From an uncultured Prevotellaceae bacterium (GTDB lineage Bacteria > Bacteroidota > Bacteroidia > Bacteroidales > Bacteroidaceae): DNA of 61,231 nucleotides. This document shows, in pieces, positions 37,001 through 45,055 of the stretch. The position numbers and the translations under genes were made by a program. The first letter of the stretch is position 1. Each line of letters starts with the position of its first letter. The notes under the pieces were generated by a model. The model saw only the letters and a program-made list of their open reading frames with translations. It made no database searches and was not told the origin of the DNA. Location: assembly GCA_900316355.1 (NCBI GenBank), contig ONCQ01000012.1, positions 1 to 61,231 of the forward strand. Reading direction: 5' to 3'.

Positions 37001-38981
37001 TACCCCGACGGCATTTAATCTCTCTGAGACAGAGGTTGCCCTTGATAAGGAGACCACTTCCGCAACTCTGACTATTACCCCGACTCCTGATGGCGCTAAC
37101 AATGCGGCTACTTGGACGAGCTCCGACGAGAGTGTTGCAACTGTCGTTGATGGTGTGGTAACTGCTGTATCTACTGGTACTGCCACCATCACAGCTACCA
37201 GCGTTGTAGATGCAGAGGTAAGTGCTACGGCTAACGTAACCGTTATGCTCCCCGAGACAGCAGCTCCCGCCAACTACTACGTAAACAATGACGCTACCCG
37301 CACAGTCTATACTCTTGGTGAGAATCTCATCAAGAATGGTACATTCGAATATCCAGACGGCTTCTATGGTTGGACGGATGCTACAGTTGGTGCGGCCAAA
37401 CTGTCATCATCGAAGTTTGAAATTGTGACAGATGGTGACACGAAGTATTTGAAGGCAAAGGCAAGCGAAGGTTCTACGGCTGAAGGTTCCATCGGTACTG
37501 CCTGGTCTATTGAGTCGGGTAAAACTTACGTCTTCGGTTATCGTGTGAAAGCAAGCAAGACAATTGGTGATAAGTCAAAGTATCATAAACTGACACTGAC
37601 CAATGCTCTTGGTACAGAAACTGCTCAGGTTTCAGATGATAATACTCCTGTAACAAATACTTGGAGCAATGTTCAATACACATTCACTAATACAGGTGAA
37701 TATGCTTTTGTTCAGTTCCGTGCTCGTTGGTTGGGTAATGATATGAGCTTTGATGACTTCTATCTCGCCGAGGTAACCCCTGCAACCGAGGGTAATGTTG
37801 ACTATGCTACTGCCGCTATTCCTACCGCTAATATCGGTACTGGTGCCTTCCAGTACTCTCAGGCTGCCATCGATGCTGCCAACGCTCTCGTTCAGGGTGA
37901 GGCAACCGTTGAGGATGTTGAGAATGCTTACGATGCTCTGACTACTTTGAACGCGCCTGCTGCTGGCAAGCTTTATAATGTTGTGAATGTCTCAGATGGA
38001 TACAATCATAAAGGTAAAGCCGTAACCTTTAAGTCCGCTTCAAATGCAGACCTCTCAGGGAATACCACATCATTTGGCTATAATGAGAATCCTGGCTCCA
38101 TCTATCCGCAAGGCTTCAAGTTCACAGCTGTTGATGGCGTTAAGAATGGGTATAAGTTAAGTTATACTCGTGCTGATGGTAATGAAGTGTTTGTTGGTAC
38201 AGGTTCTTCTACGACTCTCGGCAGCAATAATGACCAAATCCGTCCGACAACAGATGCTTCAAAGGCAGTCACTGTTCAAGTTGTAGCTACAACTACAGAG
38301 AACGTATGGAACTTGTATAATACCCTTGCTTCCAAGAATATTGGTGCTAATGGCGCAAATGATCAGGGCTTCTACACCGTTGCTTCTTACAATAGTATGA
38401 AGATTCAGGAAGCTGTCAACAACGAGGTTTCTCTGAACATCTTGGCTGAAAACCAGTATGGAACCCTCATCCTGCCGTTCAATGCTGATGTTCCCACGGG
38501 CGTAACCGCTTACAGCGTAGAAGAGGCCACAGGCAGCAAGCTGACCCTCGTTGGAGAAGACGCTTTTGAGGCTAATATCCCGTACATCGTATTTGCAGAG
38601 AGCGATGCTACAGCTACTCTCGAAGGACTTGGCTCCGCTTACACGGATGCGAACTACACCGAGGGCCTCCTGACCGGTGTCTATGCCGAAACGCTTGCTC
38701 CCGTTGGCAGCTATGTTCTCCAGAACAATGACAGTAAGGTTGGCTTCTATCCTGTTATTGCTGATAAGCAGCCCACCGTCGGCGCTAACCGCGCTTACCT
38801 GTCCGCTCCCGCTGGTGTTAAGGCTGATGCCTTCTTCTTCGATGAGGGTACAGCTACTGCCATCAAGTCTGTCTTCGACGGCGTCGCAGCCGGTGAGGTG
38901 TATGACCTTGCAGGTCGCAAGCTGCAGAAGCTGCAGAAGGGCGTGAACATCGTCAATGGCAAGAAGGTGCTCGTAAAATAA
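34080..38981 (+). CDS. Very large secreted surface protein with BIG2 Ig-like and carbohydrate-binding-like domains
   Basis: 1633 residues. Signal peptide (MKRKLLFAAILIAGALGFNVNA); CBM4/9-like modules with 'TNADLSTENTGWTYYS'-type starts (about 22-200, 340-500, 745-890, and 1077-1238 starting NLIKNGTFEYPDGFYGW); helical FIVAR-like linkers (205-330, 1240-1295); three BIG2 domains (about 508-594, 893-977, 978-1060) with the 'TWSSSNEAVATVSNGLVTAVGVGTATIT' type of pattern in parts; and the tail YDLAGRKLQK...NIVNGKKVLVK. No catalytic domain is recognised. It is probably an adhesin or glycan-binding surface protein. Codon use (many GCT, ACT, GTT) differs from the GC-rich neighbours, fitting high expression or recent transfer. 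Confidence 0.85.
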   Translation: MKRKLLFAAILIAGALGFNVNAQEDITSTYLTNADLSTENTGWTYYSDAYKYQAWRTGDASKSAAVEFYAGWGSLEHTNFKFSQTVTLPAGDYRIAVNAFYREGNGGNGTNANKAWIFAGDVKQNVYALNGMSAVSAYDAGGDDMDDAMHAFKAGAFSNAFDFSLAEETEISLGFQGCFDSMRSWCILGPVKLYKYSLDDYLVDYDAKYAEADAIDDQIMNADVKSALTSAMVDRSSFSLSSEVTAAIATLTTAINNANNSIAAYTSLKSYMDAVDAKTSLLDSYGVDAYSSAAADAKNAYTNRTATDGAAQKAALDAAFNAGVLATKQPGNGLDMTAYITNSNFDSGNTTGWTLVTPYGGNCTIQGGSRMEYWAGNASSRLDASFNIYQELSNLPSGAYTVSADMYNSLNGESAKDYWGNEESGDHPAFAPTCGVYGVSNNEEVALVTAEGDVLNTYTTGEILVFRGKMTIGTKNTVTPIIARWFLFDNVKLTYARQLTQEEIDANTVPESISLDETSVDMTIYDTQTLTATILPDNANDKTITWSSSNEAVATVSNGLVTAVGVGTATITATANGADDVEATATITVSDVTPVSAPAYYSTEIVDGTDYYIVNAATGQFLGGANDWGTRASLIEHGIPFGAAKISDGVYTLDSYTYNSQTSHYVNGTYVDGAATNLFITSLGNGKFTISTADGSAFMTAKPVTTVVANTAVNASSTLAQWYFLSKNDRDKALAAASAENPTDATYYVKQANISRNRSAGGYNVNAWSQYSDGGTQDNTNYAAQVYNAAVDNYQTIENIPNGTYQVTVQAFTSGTDVKFYANDQKVAVRNNDSGVANCSAAAALFAQGLYPNTVTVTVTDRTLKIGFEGDCSGAKWLCYDDVTLYMTGYTANTGVSAENLELQIGQNVAIGATTVPATASFNALTYASADESIATVDANGFVTGVAVGNTTITVTANEMENFSTTVDVTVTLVTPTAFNLSETEVALDKETTSATLTITPTPDGANNAATWTSSDESVATVVDGVVTAVSTGTATITATSVVDAEVSATANVTVMLPETAAPANYYVNNDATRTVYTLGENLIKNGTFEYPDGFYGWTDATVGAAKLSSSKFEIVTDGDTKYLKAKASEGSTAEGSIGTAWSIESGKTYVFGYRVKASKTIGDKSKYHKLTLTNALGTETAQVSDDNTPVTNTWSNVQYTFTNTGEYAFVQFRARWLGNDMSFDDFYLAEVTPATEGNVDYATAAIPTANIGTGAFQYSQAAIDAANALVQGEATVEDVENAYDALTTLNAPAAGKLYNVVNVSDGYNHKGKAVTFKSASNADLSGNTTSFGYNENPGSIYPQGFKFTAVDGVKNGYKLSYTRADGNEVFVGTGSSTTLGSNNDQIRPTTDASKAVTVQVVATTTENVWNLYNTLASKNIGANGANDQGFYTVASYNSMKIQEAVNNEVSLNILAENQYGTLILPFNADVPTGVTAYSVEEATGSKLTLVGEDAFEANIPYIVFAESDATATLEGLGSAYTDANYTEGLLTGVYAETLAPVGSYVLQNNDSKVGFYPVIADKQPTVGANRAYLSAPAGVKADAFFFDEGTATAIKSVFDGVAAGEVYDLAGRKLQKLQKGVNIVNGKKVLVK

Positions 38982-39010
38982 AGACTCACAATATCTAATT
39001 CTGAGAAATT

Positions 39011-39157
39011 ATGAAAAAGACGTATATGATTCCTGCGCTCCGCGTGAAGTGCATACAGACCGAGCGCATGATGGCTCTCTCCAAGTTTGACAAGCCTGCC
39101 AACCCGGAAGGTGAGGTGCTCACCAAGGAGAAGAACGATTGGAACATCTGGGAATAA
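39011..39157 (+). CDS. 48-residue companion protein of the surface protein
   Basis: A 49-codon frame starting 29 bp after the surface-protein stop: MKKTYMIPALRVKCIQTERM, then MALSKFDKPANPEGEVLTKE and a short KNDWNIWE end. It has no signal peptide. Short proteins opening with MKK.Y..P.L.V..I....M and a variable tail are often seen in Prevotella-type genomes after large exported proteins; the function is unknown to me. The layout (conserved-looking N-terminus, a central MMALS, short variable end) superficially resembles a leader-core peptide, but no modifying enzyme is adjacent. A terminator follows. Confidence 0.65.
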   Translation: MKKTYMIPALRVKCIQTERMMALSKFDKPANPEGEVLTKEKNDWNIWE

Positions 39158-39172
39158 ACCCTAGTACATATT

Positions 39173-39204
39173 GCTCCGCAGCCCTTGTGACTGCGGAGCT
39201 TTTA
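39173..39204 (+). terminator. Terminator after the 48-residue gene
   Basis: GCTCCGCAG and CTGCGGAGC pair around 9 nt, followed by TTTTA. Two further hairpins follow at once: ATTCAGGG-tcttgg-CCCTGAAT (39210-39231) and CTGCCC..GGGCAG with TTTT (39257-39288). Confidence 0.8.
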
Positions 39205-39325
39205 CCCTGTATTCAGGGTCTTGGCCCTGAATCGTTAGTATAAACAAGTTAGTATCCTGCCCTGCGCTGTGAAGCGCGGGGCAGTTTTCTATTATGGGTG
39301 ATGATACTGAAAAAATGCAAAAATG

Positions 39326-39357
39326 TTTGGTGGTATTTGGAATATATGATAACTTTG
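39326..39357 (+). promoter_or_regulatory. Consensus promoter of the GH51 gene
   Basis: TTTG at 39326-39329, 20 bp, TAACTTTG at 39350-39357, 36 bp before the ATG at 39394. It supports that start over the in-frame upstream start at 39298. Confidence 0.8.
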
Positions 39358-39393
39358 CACGCAGGATTCACCAATCATAGTAATTCATCGTAT

Positions 39394-41439
39394 ATGAGAA
39401 TCAAGTTTCAGAGAGGGTTGGCAATGGTCGTTGCAGCCCTGATGGTGAGCGGCAGTGCTGCCGCCGACAACCACGTGATCAATGTGAATGCCAAGAAGGC
39501 GGGGGCGGCTATCCAGCCCACGATGTACGGCATCTTCTTCGAGGACATCAACTTCGCTGCCGACGGCGGCCTCTATGGCGAGCTGCTGAAGAACCGCTCG
39601 TTTGAGTTCGCGCCCGACCACTTGATGGGCTGGGAGGCCTTCGGCAAGGTGGAGATCAAGGACGACGGTCCCTTCGAGAAGAACCCGCATTACGCCCGCC
39701 TGAGCTCGATGGGACACCGTGACCTGTGGACAGGTCTGCAGAACGAGGGCTTCTTCGGCATCGGTCTGGAGAAGGATGCCGAGTACCGCTTCTCGGTGTG
39801 GGCACGTGTGCCGGATGGCAAGGCGCAGTGGCTGTGGATTCAGTTCGTGGATCAGAACACAATGGCCGAGCACCAGGAGTTCACCAACACGGAGCTGAAG
39901 GTGGACAGCAAGGAGTGGAAGAAATACACCGTGACCATCAAGAGCCCCCGCACCATCGCCAAGGCTCAGTTGCGTATGTTCCTGTGCAATGAGAAGCGTC
40001 GCAGCGGCAGCGGTGTGATGGACGTGGAGCATATCTCGCTGTTCCCCGTGGATACTTACAAGGGCCACGAGAATGGTATGCGCAAGGATGTGGCACAGGC
40101 GCTGGAGGACCTGCACCCGGGCGTGTTCCGCTTCCCCGGCGGCTGTATTGTGGAGGGCACAACGCTGGACCTGCGCTATAAGTGGAAGAACACGGTGGGC
40201 CCCGTGGAGAACCGTCCCATCAATAAGAACCGCTGGGAGAACACCTTCACCTATCGCTACTTCCCCGACTACTTCCAGAGCTACGGCCTTGGCTTCTTCG
40301 AGTACTTTCAGCTCTCCGAGGAGATAGGCGCTGAGCCGCTGCCCGTGCTGAGCGTGGGCCTCAGCTGCCAGTTCCAGAACGACCGCGACAGCCAGCATGC
40401 GCCCTGCTCTAAGGAGGGCCTGCAGGAGTTCATCGATGACTGCATAGACCTCATCGACTTCGCCAACGGCGACCCCGCCACCAACGAGTGGGCCAAGCTG
40501 CGTGCTGACATGGGGCACCCCGCGCCCTTCAACCTGAAGTTCCTGGGCATCGGCAACGAGCAGTGGGAGGCTCCCTACTTCGACCGTCTGGCCATCATCG
40601 CGCCCGAGGTGCGCAAGGCACACCCGGAAATCAAGATTATCGGCACCAGTGGCCCGAATGCCGAGGATGACCACTTCTTCAACGGCTGGAAGGCCATGCG
40701 CCAGCTGAAGGCGGACCTGGTCGATGAGCATTACTACCGCAATATCGATTGGTTCAAGAAGAGCATGAACCGCTATGACGACCGCGCGTTCTACACGAAG
40801 GACGGTCCGCGCGTGTTCGCCGGCGAATGGGCCTGCCACGACAGTGGCAAGAAGTACAACCACGCCGGTGCCAGCATCTATGAGGCTGCCTTCATGACCA
40901 ACATCGAGCGCAACGCCGACCTGGTGCACATGGCCACCTACGCTCCGCTGTTCTCGCATGTTGAGGGCTGGCAGTGGCGCCCCGACCTCATCTGGTATGA
41001 CAACCTGCACACGGCGCGCACAGCCAGCTACTATGTGCAGCAGATGTATATGCTCAACCGTGGTACCCATGTGCTGCCCACCACCGTGAGCATCAACGGC
41101 GGCAAGGCCTGCGTGAACCCCGTGCCCGAGGGTGAGGACGGTGTCTTCGCCAGCGCTGTCATCGACAAGCAGAAGCAGGAGATTATCGTGAAGGTCATCA
41201 ACACGAAGGGCACGGCCGAGGAGGCTCAGATCAACATCGCCGGTCTGGCCAAGAAGCAGCTCGCTGCCATCAGCACCGCTGAGGTGACGACGCTCGACTG
41301 CTCTGACTACGATGCCGAGAATATGCCCGGCCGCGCAGAGGTCGTCTGCCCCGTCGTGGGTAGCGTCAGCGTCAGCGCAGGCACCATCGTAGCCCACATC
41401 CCGGCAAAGACCTTCGCGATGTACAGGGTGAAGCTGTGA
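39394..41439 (+). CDS. GH51 alpha-L-arabinofuranosidase, secreted
   Basis: 681 residues. Signal peptide (MRIKFQRGLAMVVAALMVSGSAAA); an N-terminal sugar-binding-like domain, then the TIM barrel with acid/base Glu389 in FLGIGNEQWE and nucleophile Glu478 in VFAGEWACHD; C-terminal beta-sandwich. The start of the barrel, GIFFEDINFAADGGLYGELLKNRSFE, is typical of the longer GH51 subgroup. It releases arabinose from arabinan or arabinoxylan side chains. It is a single-gene unit with its own promoter and terminator. Confidence 0.92.
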   Translation: MRIKFQRGLAMVVAALMVSGSAAADNHVINVNAKKAGAAIQPTMYGIFFEDINFAADGGLYGELLKNRSFEFAPDHLMGWEAFGKVEIKDDGPFEKNPHYARLSSMGHRDLWTGLQNEGFFGIGLEKDAEYRFSVWARVPDGKAQWLWIQFVDQNTMAEHQEFTNTELKVDSKEWKKYTVTIKSPRTIAKAQLRMFLCNEKRRSGSGVMDVEHISLFPVDTYKGHENGMRKDVAQALEDLHPGVFRFPGGCIVEGTTLDLRYKWKNTVGPVENRPINKNRWENTFTYRYFPDYFQSYGLGFFEYFQLSEEIGAEPLPVLSVGLSCQFQNDRDSQHAPCSKEGLQEFIDDCIDLIDFANGDPATNEWAKLRADMGHPAPFNLKFLGIGNEQWEAPYFDRLAIIAPEVRKAHPEIKIIGTSGPNAEDDHFFNGWKAMRQLKADLVDEHYYRNIDWFKKSMNRYDDRAFYTKDGPRVFAGEWACHDSGKKYNHAGASIYEAAFMTNIERNADLVHMATYAPLFSHVEGWQWRPDLIWYDNLHTARTASYYVQQMYMLNRGTHVLPTTVSINGGKACVNPVPEGEDGVFASAVIDKQKQEIIVKVINTKGTAEEAQINIAGLAKKQLAAISTAEVTTLDCSDYDAENMPGRAEVVCPVVGSVSVSAGTIVAHIPAKTFAMYRVKL

Positions 41440-41470
41440 TGTGAAAGAAGTTAAGGAGTTAAGACTCTTC

Positions 41471-41513
41471 AAACAGAAAGAAGCGGCTGAGAAATCAGCC
41501 GCTTCTTCTGTTT
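41471..41513. terminator. Bidirectional terminator between GH51 and the POT transporter
   Basis: A long stem AAACAGAAAGAAGCGGCTGA with its near-exact complement around GAAA; T-rich on both strands. Confidence 0.85.
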
Positions 41514-41549
41514 GAGGAGGATAGGTTTATGCTGCCATAGAGCAGAGGC

Positions 41550-43076
41550 TTATGCCACCTTCTCCAGCTTCTTGAGGATGGAGAAGATGAAGATGGCGCT
41601 GATGAGACAGATGCCGGCAAGAACCGCCCAGATATAGACGAGCTCGACATTGGCGCCCCAGAGGAGGCCGGGAATCTGTACGAGGAAGTTACCGATGGCG
41701 GTGCTGGCGAACCAGAGACCCATCATCAGGCCTGCATACTTGGGGGGTGCCACCTTCGAGACGAAGCTGATGCCGATGGGGGAGAGGAGGAGCTCGGCGA
41801 AGGTCAGCACGAGGTATGTGGAAACAAGCCAGTTGGCGCTCACGCGTGTCACCTCTTCACCACTCGCGATGGCGGCAGCCTGTGCGTCGGGCAGCAGTAG
41901 GCCGATGGAGGCGCCTATCATGATGAAGAAACCGCAGGCGGCGACGAGCATACCAAGACCAATCTTCTTGGGACTGCTGGGTTCCATGCCTTTCTTGGCA
42001 AGCCATGAGAAGACACCGACGCTTACGGGCGTCAGCATCACCACGAAGCAGGGGTTGAACTGCTGGAAGATGGGAGCCTGCACCTCGACAGCACCGCTGA
42101 GGGCTGTGAACTTATAGATGAGGTAGCAGGCGGCAGCGGCCACGAGGACGGCACTGAAGCTGCGGCCCTTGCCGGTCTTGCTCTGGAAGATTCCGAAGAG
42201 GCCATAGACCACGAAGATGGCGGCCACGAGGTTGGTGACATCGAACATCATCGACTGCAAACCTTCGGAGCTGGTCTGCGTGTAGTCGCGGGCGAAGAAG
42301 GTCAGCGTGAGGCCGTTCTGGTGGAAGGCCATCCAGAAGAATATGACGACGGCGAAGACGAGGCAGAGGCAGATGATGCGCTCGCTGGTCTCGGCGGGCG
42401 TCAGGGTATCGACAACCTCCGCCTTCTCACCTTTCTTGCCCTCGCCCTCCAGGACATGGCTGAACCAGCCTTTGAAGGCGTAGTAGATGGCGATGCTGAC
42501 GATGAGCGATGCGCATGCAACGCCGAAAGCGAAGTGGTAGCTGTCGGCCTCGCTGATGCCTAGGTCGCGCTGTGCCCAGTTCATGATGGCGATGGCAGCC
42601 GTGGGAGCAAACATAGCACCGATGTTGATGGCCATGTAGAAGAGCGAGAAGCCTGCATCGCGGCGGTCGGAGAAGCGAGCCTCGTCATAGAGGCGGCCCA
42701 CCATCACCTGCAGGTTACCCTTGAACAGTCCCGTGCCGAGGCTCACCAGGATGAGCGCTGCGCCCATCGTGGCGATGGCCAGCCAGTCGCTGCCGAGGGG
42801 GATGGACAACAGCAGATAGCCTGCGAACATGATGATGATACCCGTTGTCACCATACGCCCGAAGCCCCAGCGGTCAGCAGCGATACCGCCGATGACGGGG
42901 AGGAAATAGACGAGCATGAGGAACGTGGAGTAGATGGTGCTCGCGGTGCCTGTGGCGAAGCCGAAGTTGGCCTGCAGGAACAATGCGAAGACGGCGAGCA
43001 TCGTGTAGTAGCCGAAGCGCTCGCCGGTGTTGGCCAGGGCCAGAGCCCAGAGGCCTTTAGGTTGATTTTCGAACAT
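41550..43076 (-). CDS. POT/PTR2 family proton-coupled peptide transporter
   Basis: 508 residues with about 14 hydrophobic segments. The POT signature ANTGERFGYYTM (E-x-x-E-R type motif) is at residues 16-27, GRLYDEARFSDRRDAGFSLFYMAINIG forms the second family block, and FAELLLSPIGISFVSKVAP the third. It is an inner-membrane di/tripeptide importer. It is monocistronic, with heptanucleotide arrays in its upstream region. Confidence 0.92.
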   Translation of the reverse strand: MFENQPKGLWALALANTGERFGYYTMLAVFALFLQANFGFATGTASTIYSTFLMLVYFLPVIGGIAADRWGFGRMVTTGIIIMFAGYLLLSIPLGSDWLAIATMGAALILVSLGTGLFKGNLQVMVGRLYDEARFSDRRDAGFSLFYMAINIGAMFAPTAAIAIMNWAQRDLGISEADSYHFAFGVACASLIVSIAIYYAFKGWFSHVLEGEGKKGEKAEVVDTLTPAETSERIICLCLVFAVVIFFWMAFHQNGLTLTFFARDYTQTSSEGLQSMMFDVTNLVAAIFVVYGLFGIFQSKTGKGRSFSAVLVAAAACYLIYKFTALSGAVEVQAPIFQQFNPCFVVMLTPVSVGVFSWLAKKGMEPSSPKKIGLGMLVAACGFFIMIGASIGLLLPDAQAAAIASGEEVTRVSANWLVSTYLVLTFAELLLSPIGISFVSKVAPPKYAGLMMGLWFASTAIGNFLVQIPGLLWGANVELVYIWAVLAGICLISAIFIFSILKKLEKVA

Positions 43077-43088
43077 AGATATTATTGA

Positions 43089-43116
43089 GTTTAATGTTTA
43101 ATGTTTAAAGTTTAAT
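43089..43116 (+). repeat. Heptanucleotide array (GTTTAAT)n upstream of the POT gene
   Basis: GTTTAAT, GTTTAAT, GTTTAAA, GTTTAAT, between the POT start (43076) and its -7 box. Confidence 0.85.
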
Positions 43117-43142
43117 GTGATTCGCAATCGTTGATTGCGTTG

Positions 43143-43150
43143 CAAAGGTA
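43143..43150 (-). promoter_or_regulatory. -7 box (TACCTTTG) of the POT gene
   Basis: A minus-strand TAnnTTTG match 66 bp before the start codon. Confidence 0.6.
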
Positions 43151-43168
43151 CAAATTATTTTGATTAAG

Positions 43169-43270
43169 GTTTCATGTTTCAGGTTCAAAGTTGTCGAGTG
43201 AATCCAAATTCGTCAAGAAAATCATCTTCACAGCCTCAAAAACTTGAAACTTGAAACCTGAAACTTGAAA
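43169..43270. repeat. Inverted pair of heptanucleotide arrays between divergent promoters
   Basis: Forward units GTTTCAT, GTTTCAG, GTTCAAA (43169-43189) and reverse units CTTGAAA, CTTGAAA, CCTGAAA, CTTGAAA (43243-43270), about 53 bp apart, so that they could pair. The right arm lies in the -33 region of the SulP promoter. Confidence 0.8.
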
Positions 43271-43278
43271 CTTTTCCG

Positions 43279-43286
43279 TACCTTTG
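43279..43286 (+). promoter_or_regulatory. -7 box (TACCTTTG) of the SulP gene
   Basis: A TAnnTTTG match 22 bp before the ATG. The wider 10-mer GTACCTTTGC also fits the CTnDOT-type integration target. Confidence 0.6.
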
Positions 43287-43308
43287 CAGCCTCAAAACAG
43301 GCACATCT

Positions 43309-45024
43309 ATGAAGCCATCTATTTTTAGTAGTCTGAAGAACTATGACCGCGAGACGTTCGTCAAGGATCTATTGGCGGGTATCATCGTGGGTATCGTAGC
43401 CTTGCCGCTGGCCATCGCGTTTGGTATAGCGTCGGGTGTCACCCCGGAACAAGGCATCATCACTGCCATCGTGGCAGGTCTTATCATCTCGCTCCTCGGC
43501 GGTTCGCGCGTACAGATTGGCGGCCCCACGGGAGCGTTCATCGTTATTATAGCCGGTATCATCCAGCAGTATGGTATGCAAGGGCTGATGGTGGCCACCA
43601 TCCTCGCGGGCGCGTTCCTTATATTATTAGGCGTGTTCCGACTGGGCACCATCATCAAGTATATCCCTTATCCCATCGTGGTAGGTTTCACCAGCGGTAT
43701 CGCGCTCACTATCTTCACGACACAGGTGAAGGACCTGTTCGGTTTGACCATCGCTGAGGGCGTGCCGGCCGACTTCATCTCGAAGTGGGCGTGCTATGCA
43801 CAGCATTTCGGGAGCATCGATATGTGGAGCACCATCGTGGGCATCGGCTCGGTGGTGATCATCGCCCTGTGGCCGTATATCAATAAGGTGAAATATGTCA
43901 ACGGCCATCTCTCAGCCCTTAACAAGCTGCCAGGCTCGCTCATCGCCATCATCGTGATGACGGTGGCTGTGCTGATACTGAAGCGCTATGGGTTGGCCGA
44001 GGGCGTGGATACCATTGGCGACCGTTTCCGCATCAATGCCGCACTGCCGTCGCCCGAGGTGCCCACGCTGTCGTGGGAGGTCGTGCGCGGCTTGTTCGCG
44101 CCTGCCATCACCATTGCTGTGCTGGGTGCCATTGAGTCGCTGCTGTCAGCCACCGTGGCCGACGGTGTCATCGGCGACCGCCACGACTCCAACCAGGAGT
44201 TGATAGCACAGGGCGTGGCAAACATCGTCAGCCCTATCTTCGGCGGTATTCCTGCCACAGGCGCTATCGCCCGCACGATGACCAATATCAACAACGGCGG
44301 CCGCACCCCCGTCTCGGGCATTATCCATGCCATCGTGCTGATGCTCATCTTCCTGATCCTCATGCCCTATGCGCAGTATATCCCGATGGCGTGTCTGGCT
44401 GGCGTGCTGGTCATCGTCAGCTATAACATGAGCGGCTGGCGCACCTTCCGCCAGTTGCTGAAGAACCCCAAGTCGGACATCTCCGTGCTGCTCATCACCT
44501 TCCTGCTCACCGTGGTCTTTGACCTCACCGTAGCCATCGAGGTGGGTCTGATGCTGGCGTGCCTGCTGTGTATGCGCCGTATGGCCGAGACCACGCAGGT
44601 CAGCGTGCTCACGGACGAGATAGACCCCGGCACGGAGGTAGATTTTGAAGCTACGAATCTGGAACATTTCAAGATTCCCGACGGCTGTGAGGTGTATGAA
44701 ATCAACGGCCCCTTCTTCTTCGGCATCGCTAACCGCTTCGAGGAGATGATGGCCCGTATGCCGCGACGCCCGAAGGTGCGCGTTATCCGTATGCGTAAGG
44801 TGCCCTTCGTGGACAGCACGGGCATGCACAACTTGCAGAATCTCGTGGAGATGAGCCGTCAGCAGGGCATTCATGTCATCCTCTCAGGAGTGAATCCAAA
44901 GGTGCGTGAGGTGCTGATGAAGAATGACTTCGGCACCATCGTAGGCGAGGAGAACATCCTGCCACACATCAACCTTGCACTCCAGCGCGCCCGCGAGGTG
45001 CTCGGCGCCACGGAGAATAAATGA
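43309..45024 (+). CDS. SulP family anion permease with STAS domain
   Basis: 571 residues. A membrane domain of about 12-14 segments (residues 20-430) with the SulP blocks VALPLAIAFGIASGV, GPTGAFIVI and FGGIPATGAIARTMTNINNGGRTP; then a C-terminal STAS domain (about 445-560; VRVIRMRKVPFVDSTGMHNL). It could carry sulfate, bicarbonate or dicarboxylates; the substrate cannot be read. The PurF-like gene follows 31 bp later. Confidence 0.9.
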   Translation: MKPSIFSSLKNYDRETFVKDLLAGIIVGIVALPLAIAFGIASGVTPEQGIITAIVAGLIISLLGGSRVQIGGPTGAFIVIIAGIIQQYGMQGLMVATILAGAFLILLGVFRLGTIIKYIPYPIVVGFTSGIALTIFTTQVKDLFGLTIAEGVPADFISKWACYAQHFGSIDMWSTIVGIGSVVIIALWPYINKVKYVNGHLSALNKLPGSLIAIIVMTVAVLILKRYGLAEGVDTIGDRFRINAALPSPEVPTLSWEVVRGLFAPAITIAVLGAIESLLSATVADGVIGDRHDSNQELIAQGVANIVSPIFGGIPATGAIARTMTNINNGGRTPVSGIIHAIVLMLIFLILMPYAQYIPMACLAGVLVIVSYNMSGWRTFRQLLKNPKSDISVLLITFLLTVVFDLTVAIEVGLMLACLLCMRRMAETTQVSVLTDEIDPGTEVDFEATNLEHFKIPDGCEVYEINGPFFFGIANRFEEMMARMPRRPKVRVIRMRKVPFVDSTGMHNLQNLVEMSRQQGIHVILSGVNPKVREVLMKNDFGTIVGEENILPHINLALQRAREVLGATENK

Positions 45025-45025
45025 G

Positions 45026-45046
45026 AAATAATAAATAATAAATAAG
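45026..45046 (+). repeat. Heptanucleotide array (AAATAAT)x3 in the SulP-PurF-like gap
   Basis: AAATAAT, AAATAAT, AAATAAG, directly after the SulP stop codon. Confidence 0.7.
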
Positions 45047-45055
45047 CAATAGCTC

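Noticed and set aside
43278-43287. Second conjugative-element attachment site (GTACCTTTGC before SulP)
   Set aside because: The 10-mer is simply a -7 promoter box with matching edges; no element genes adjoin it.
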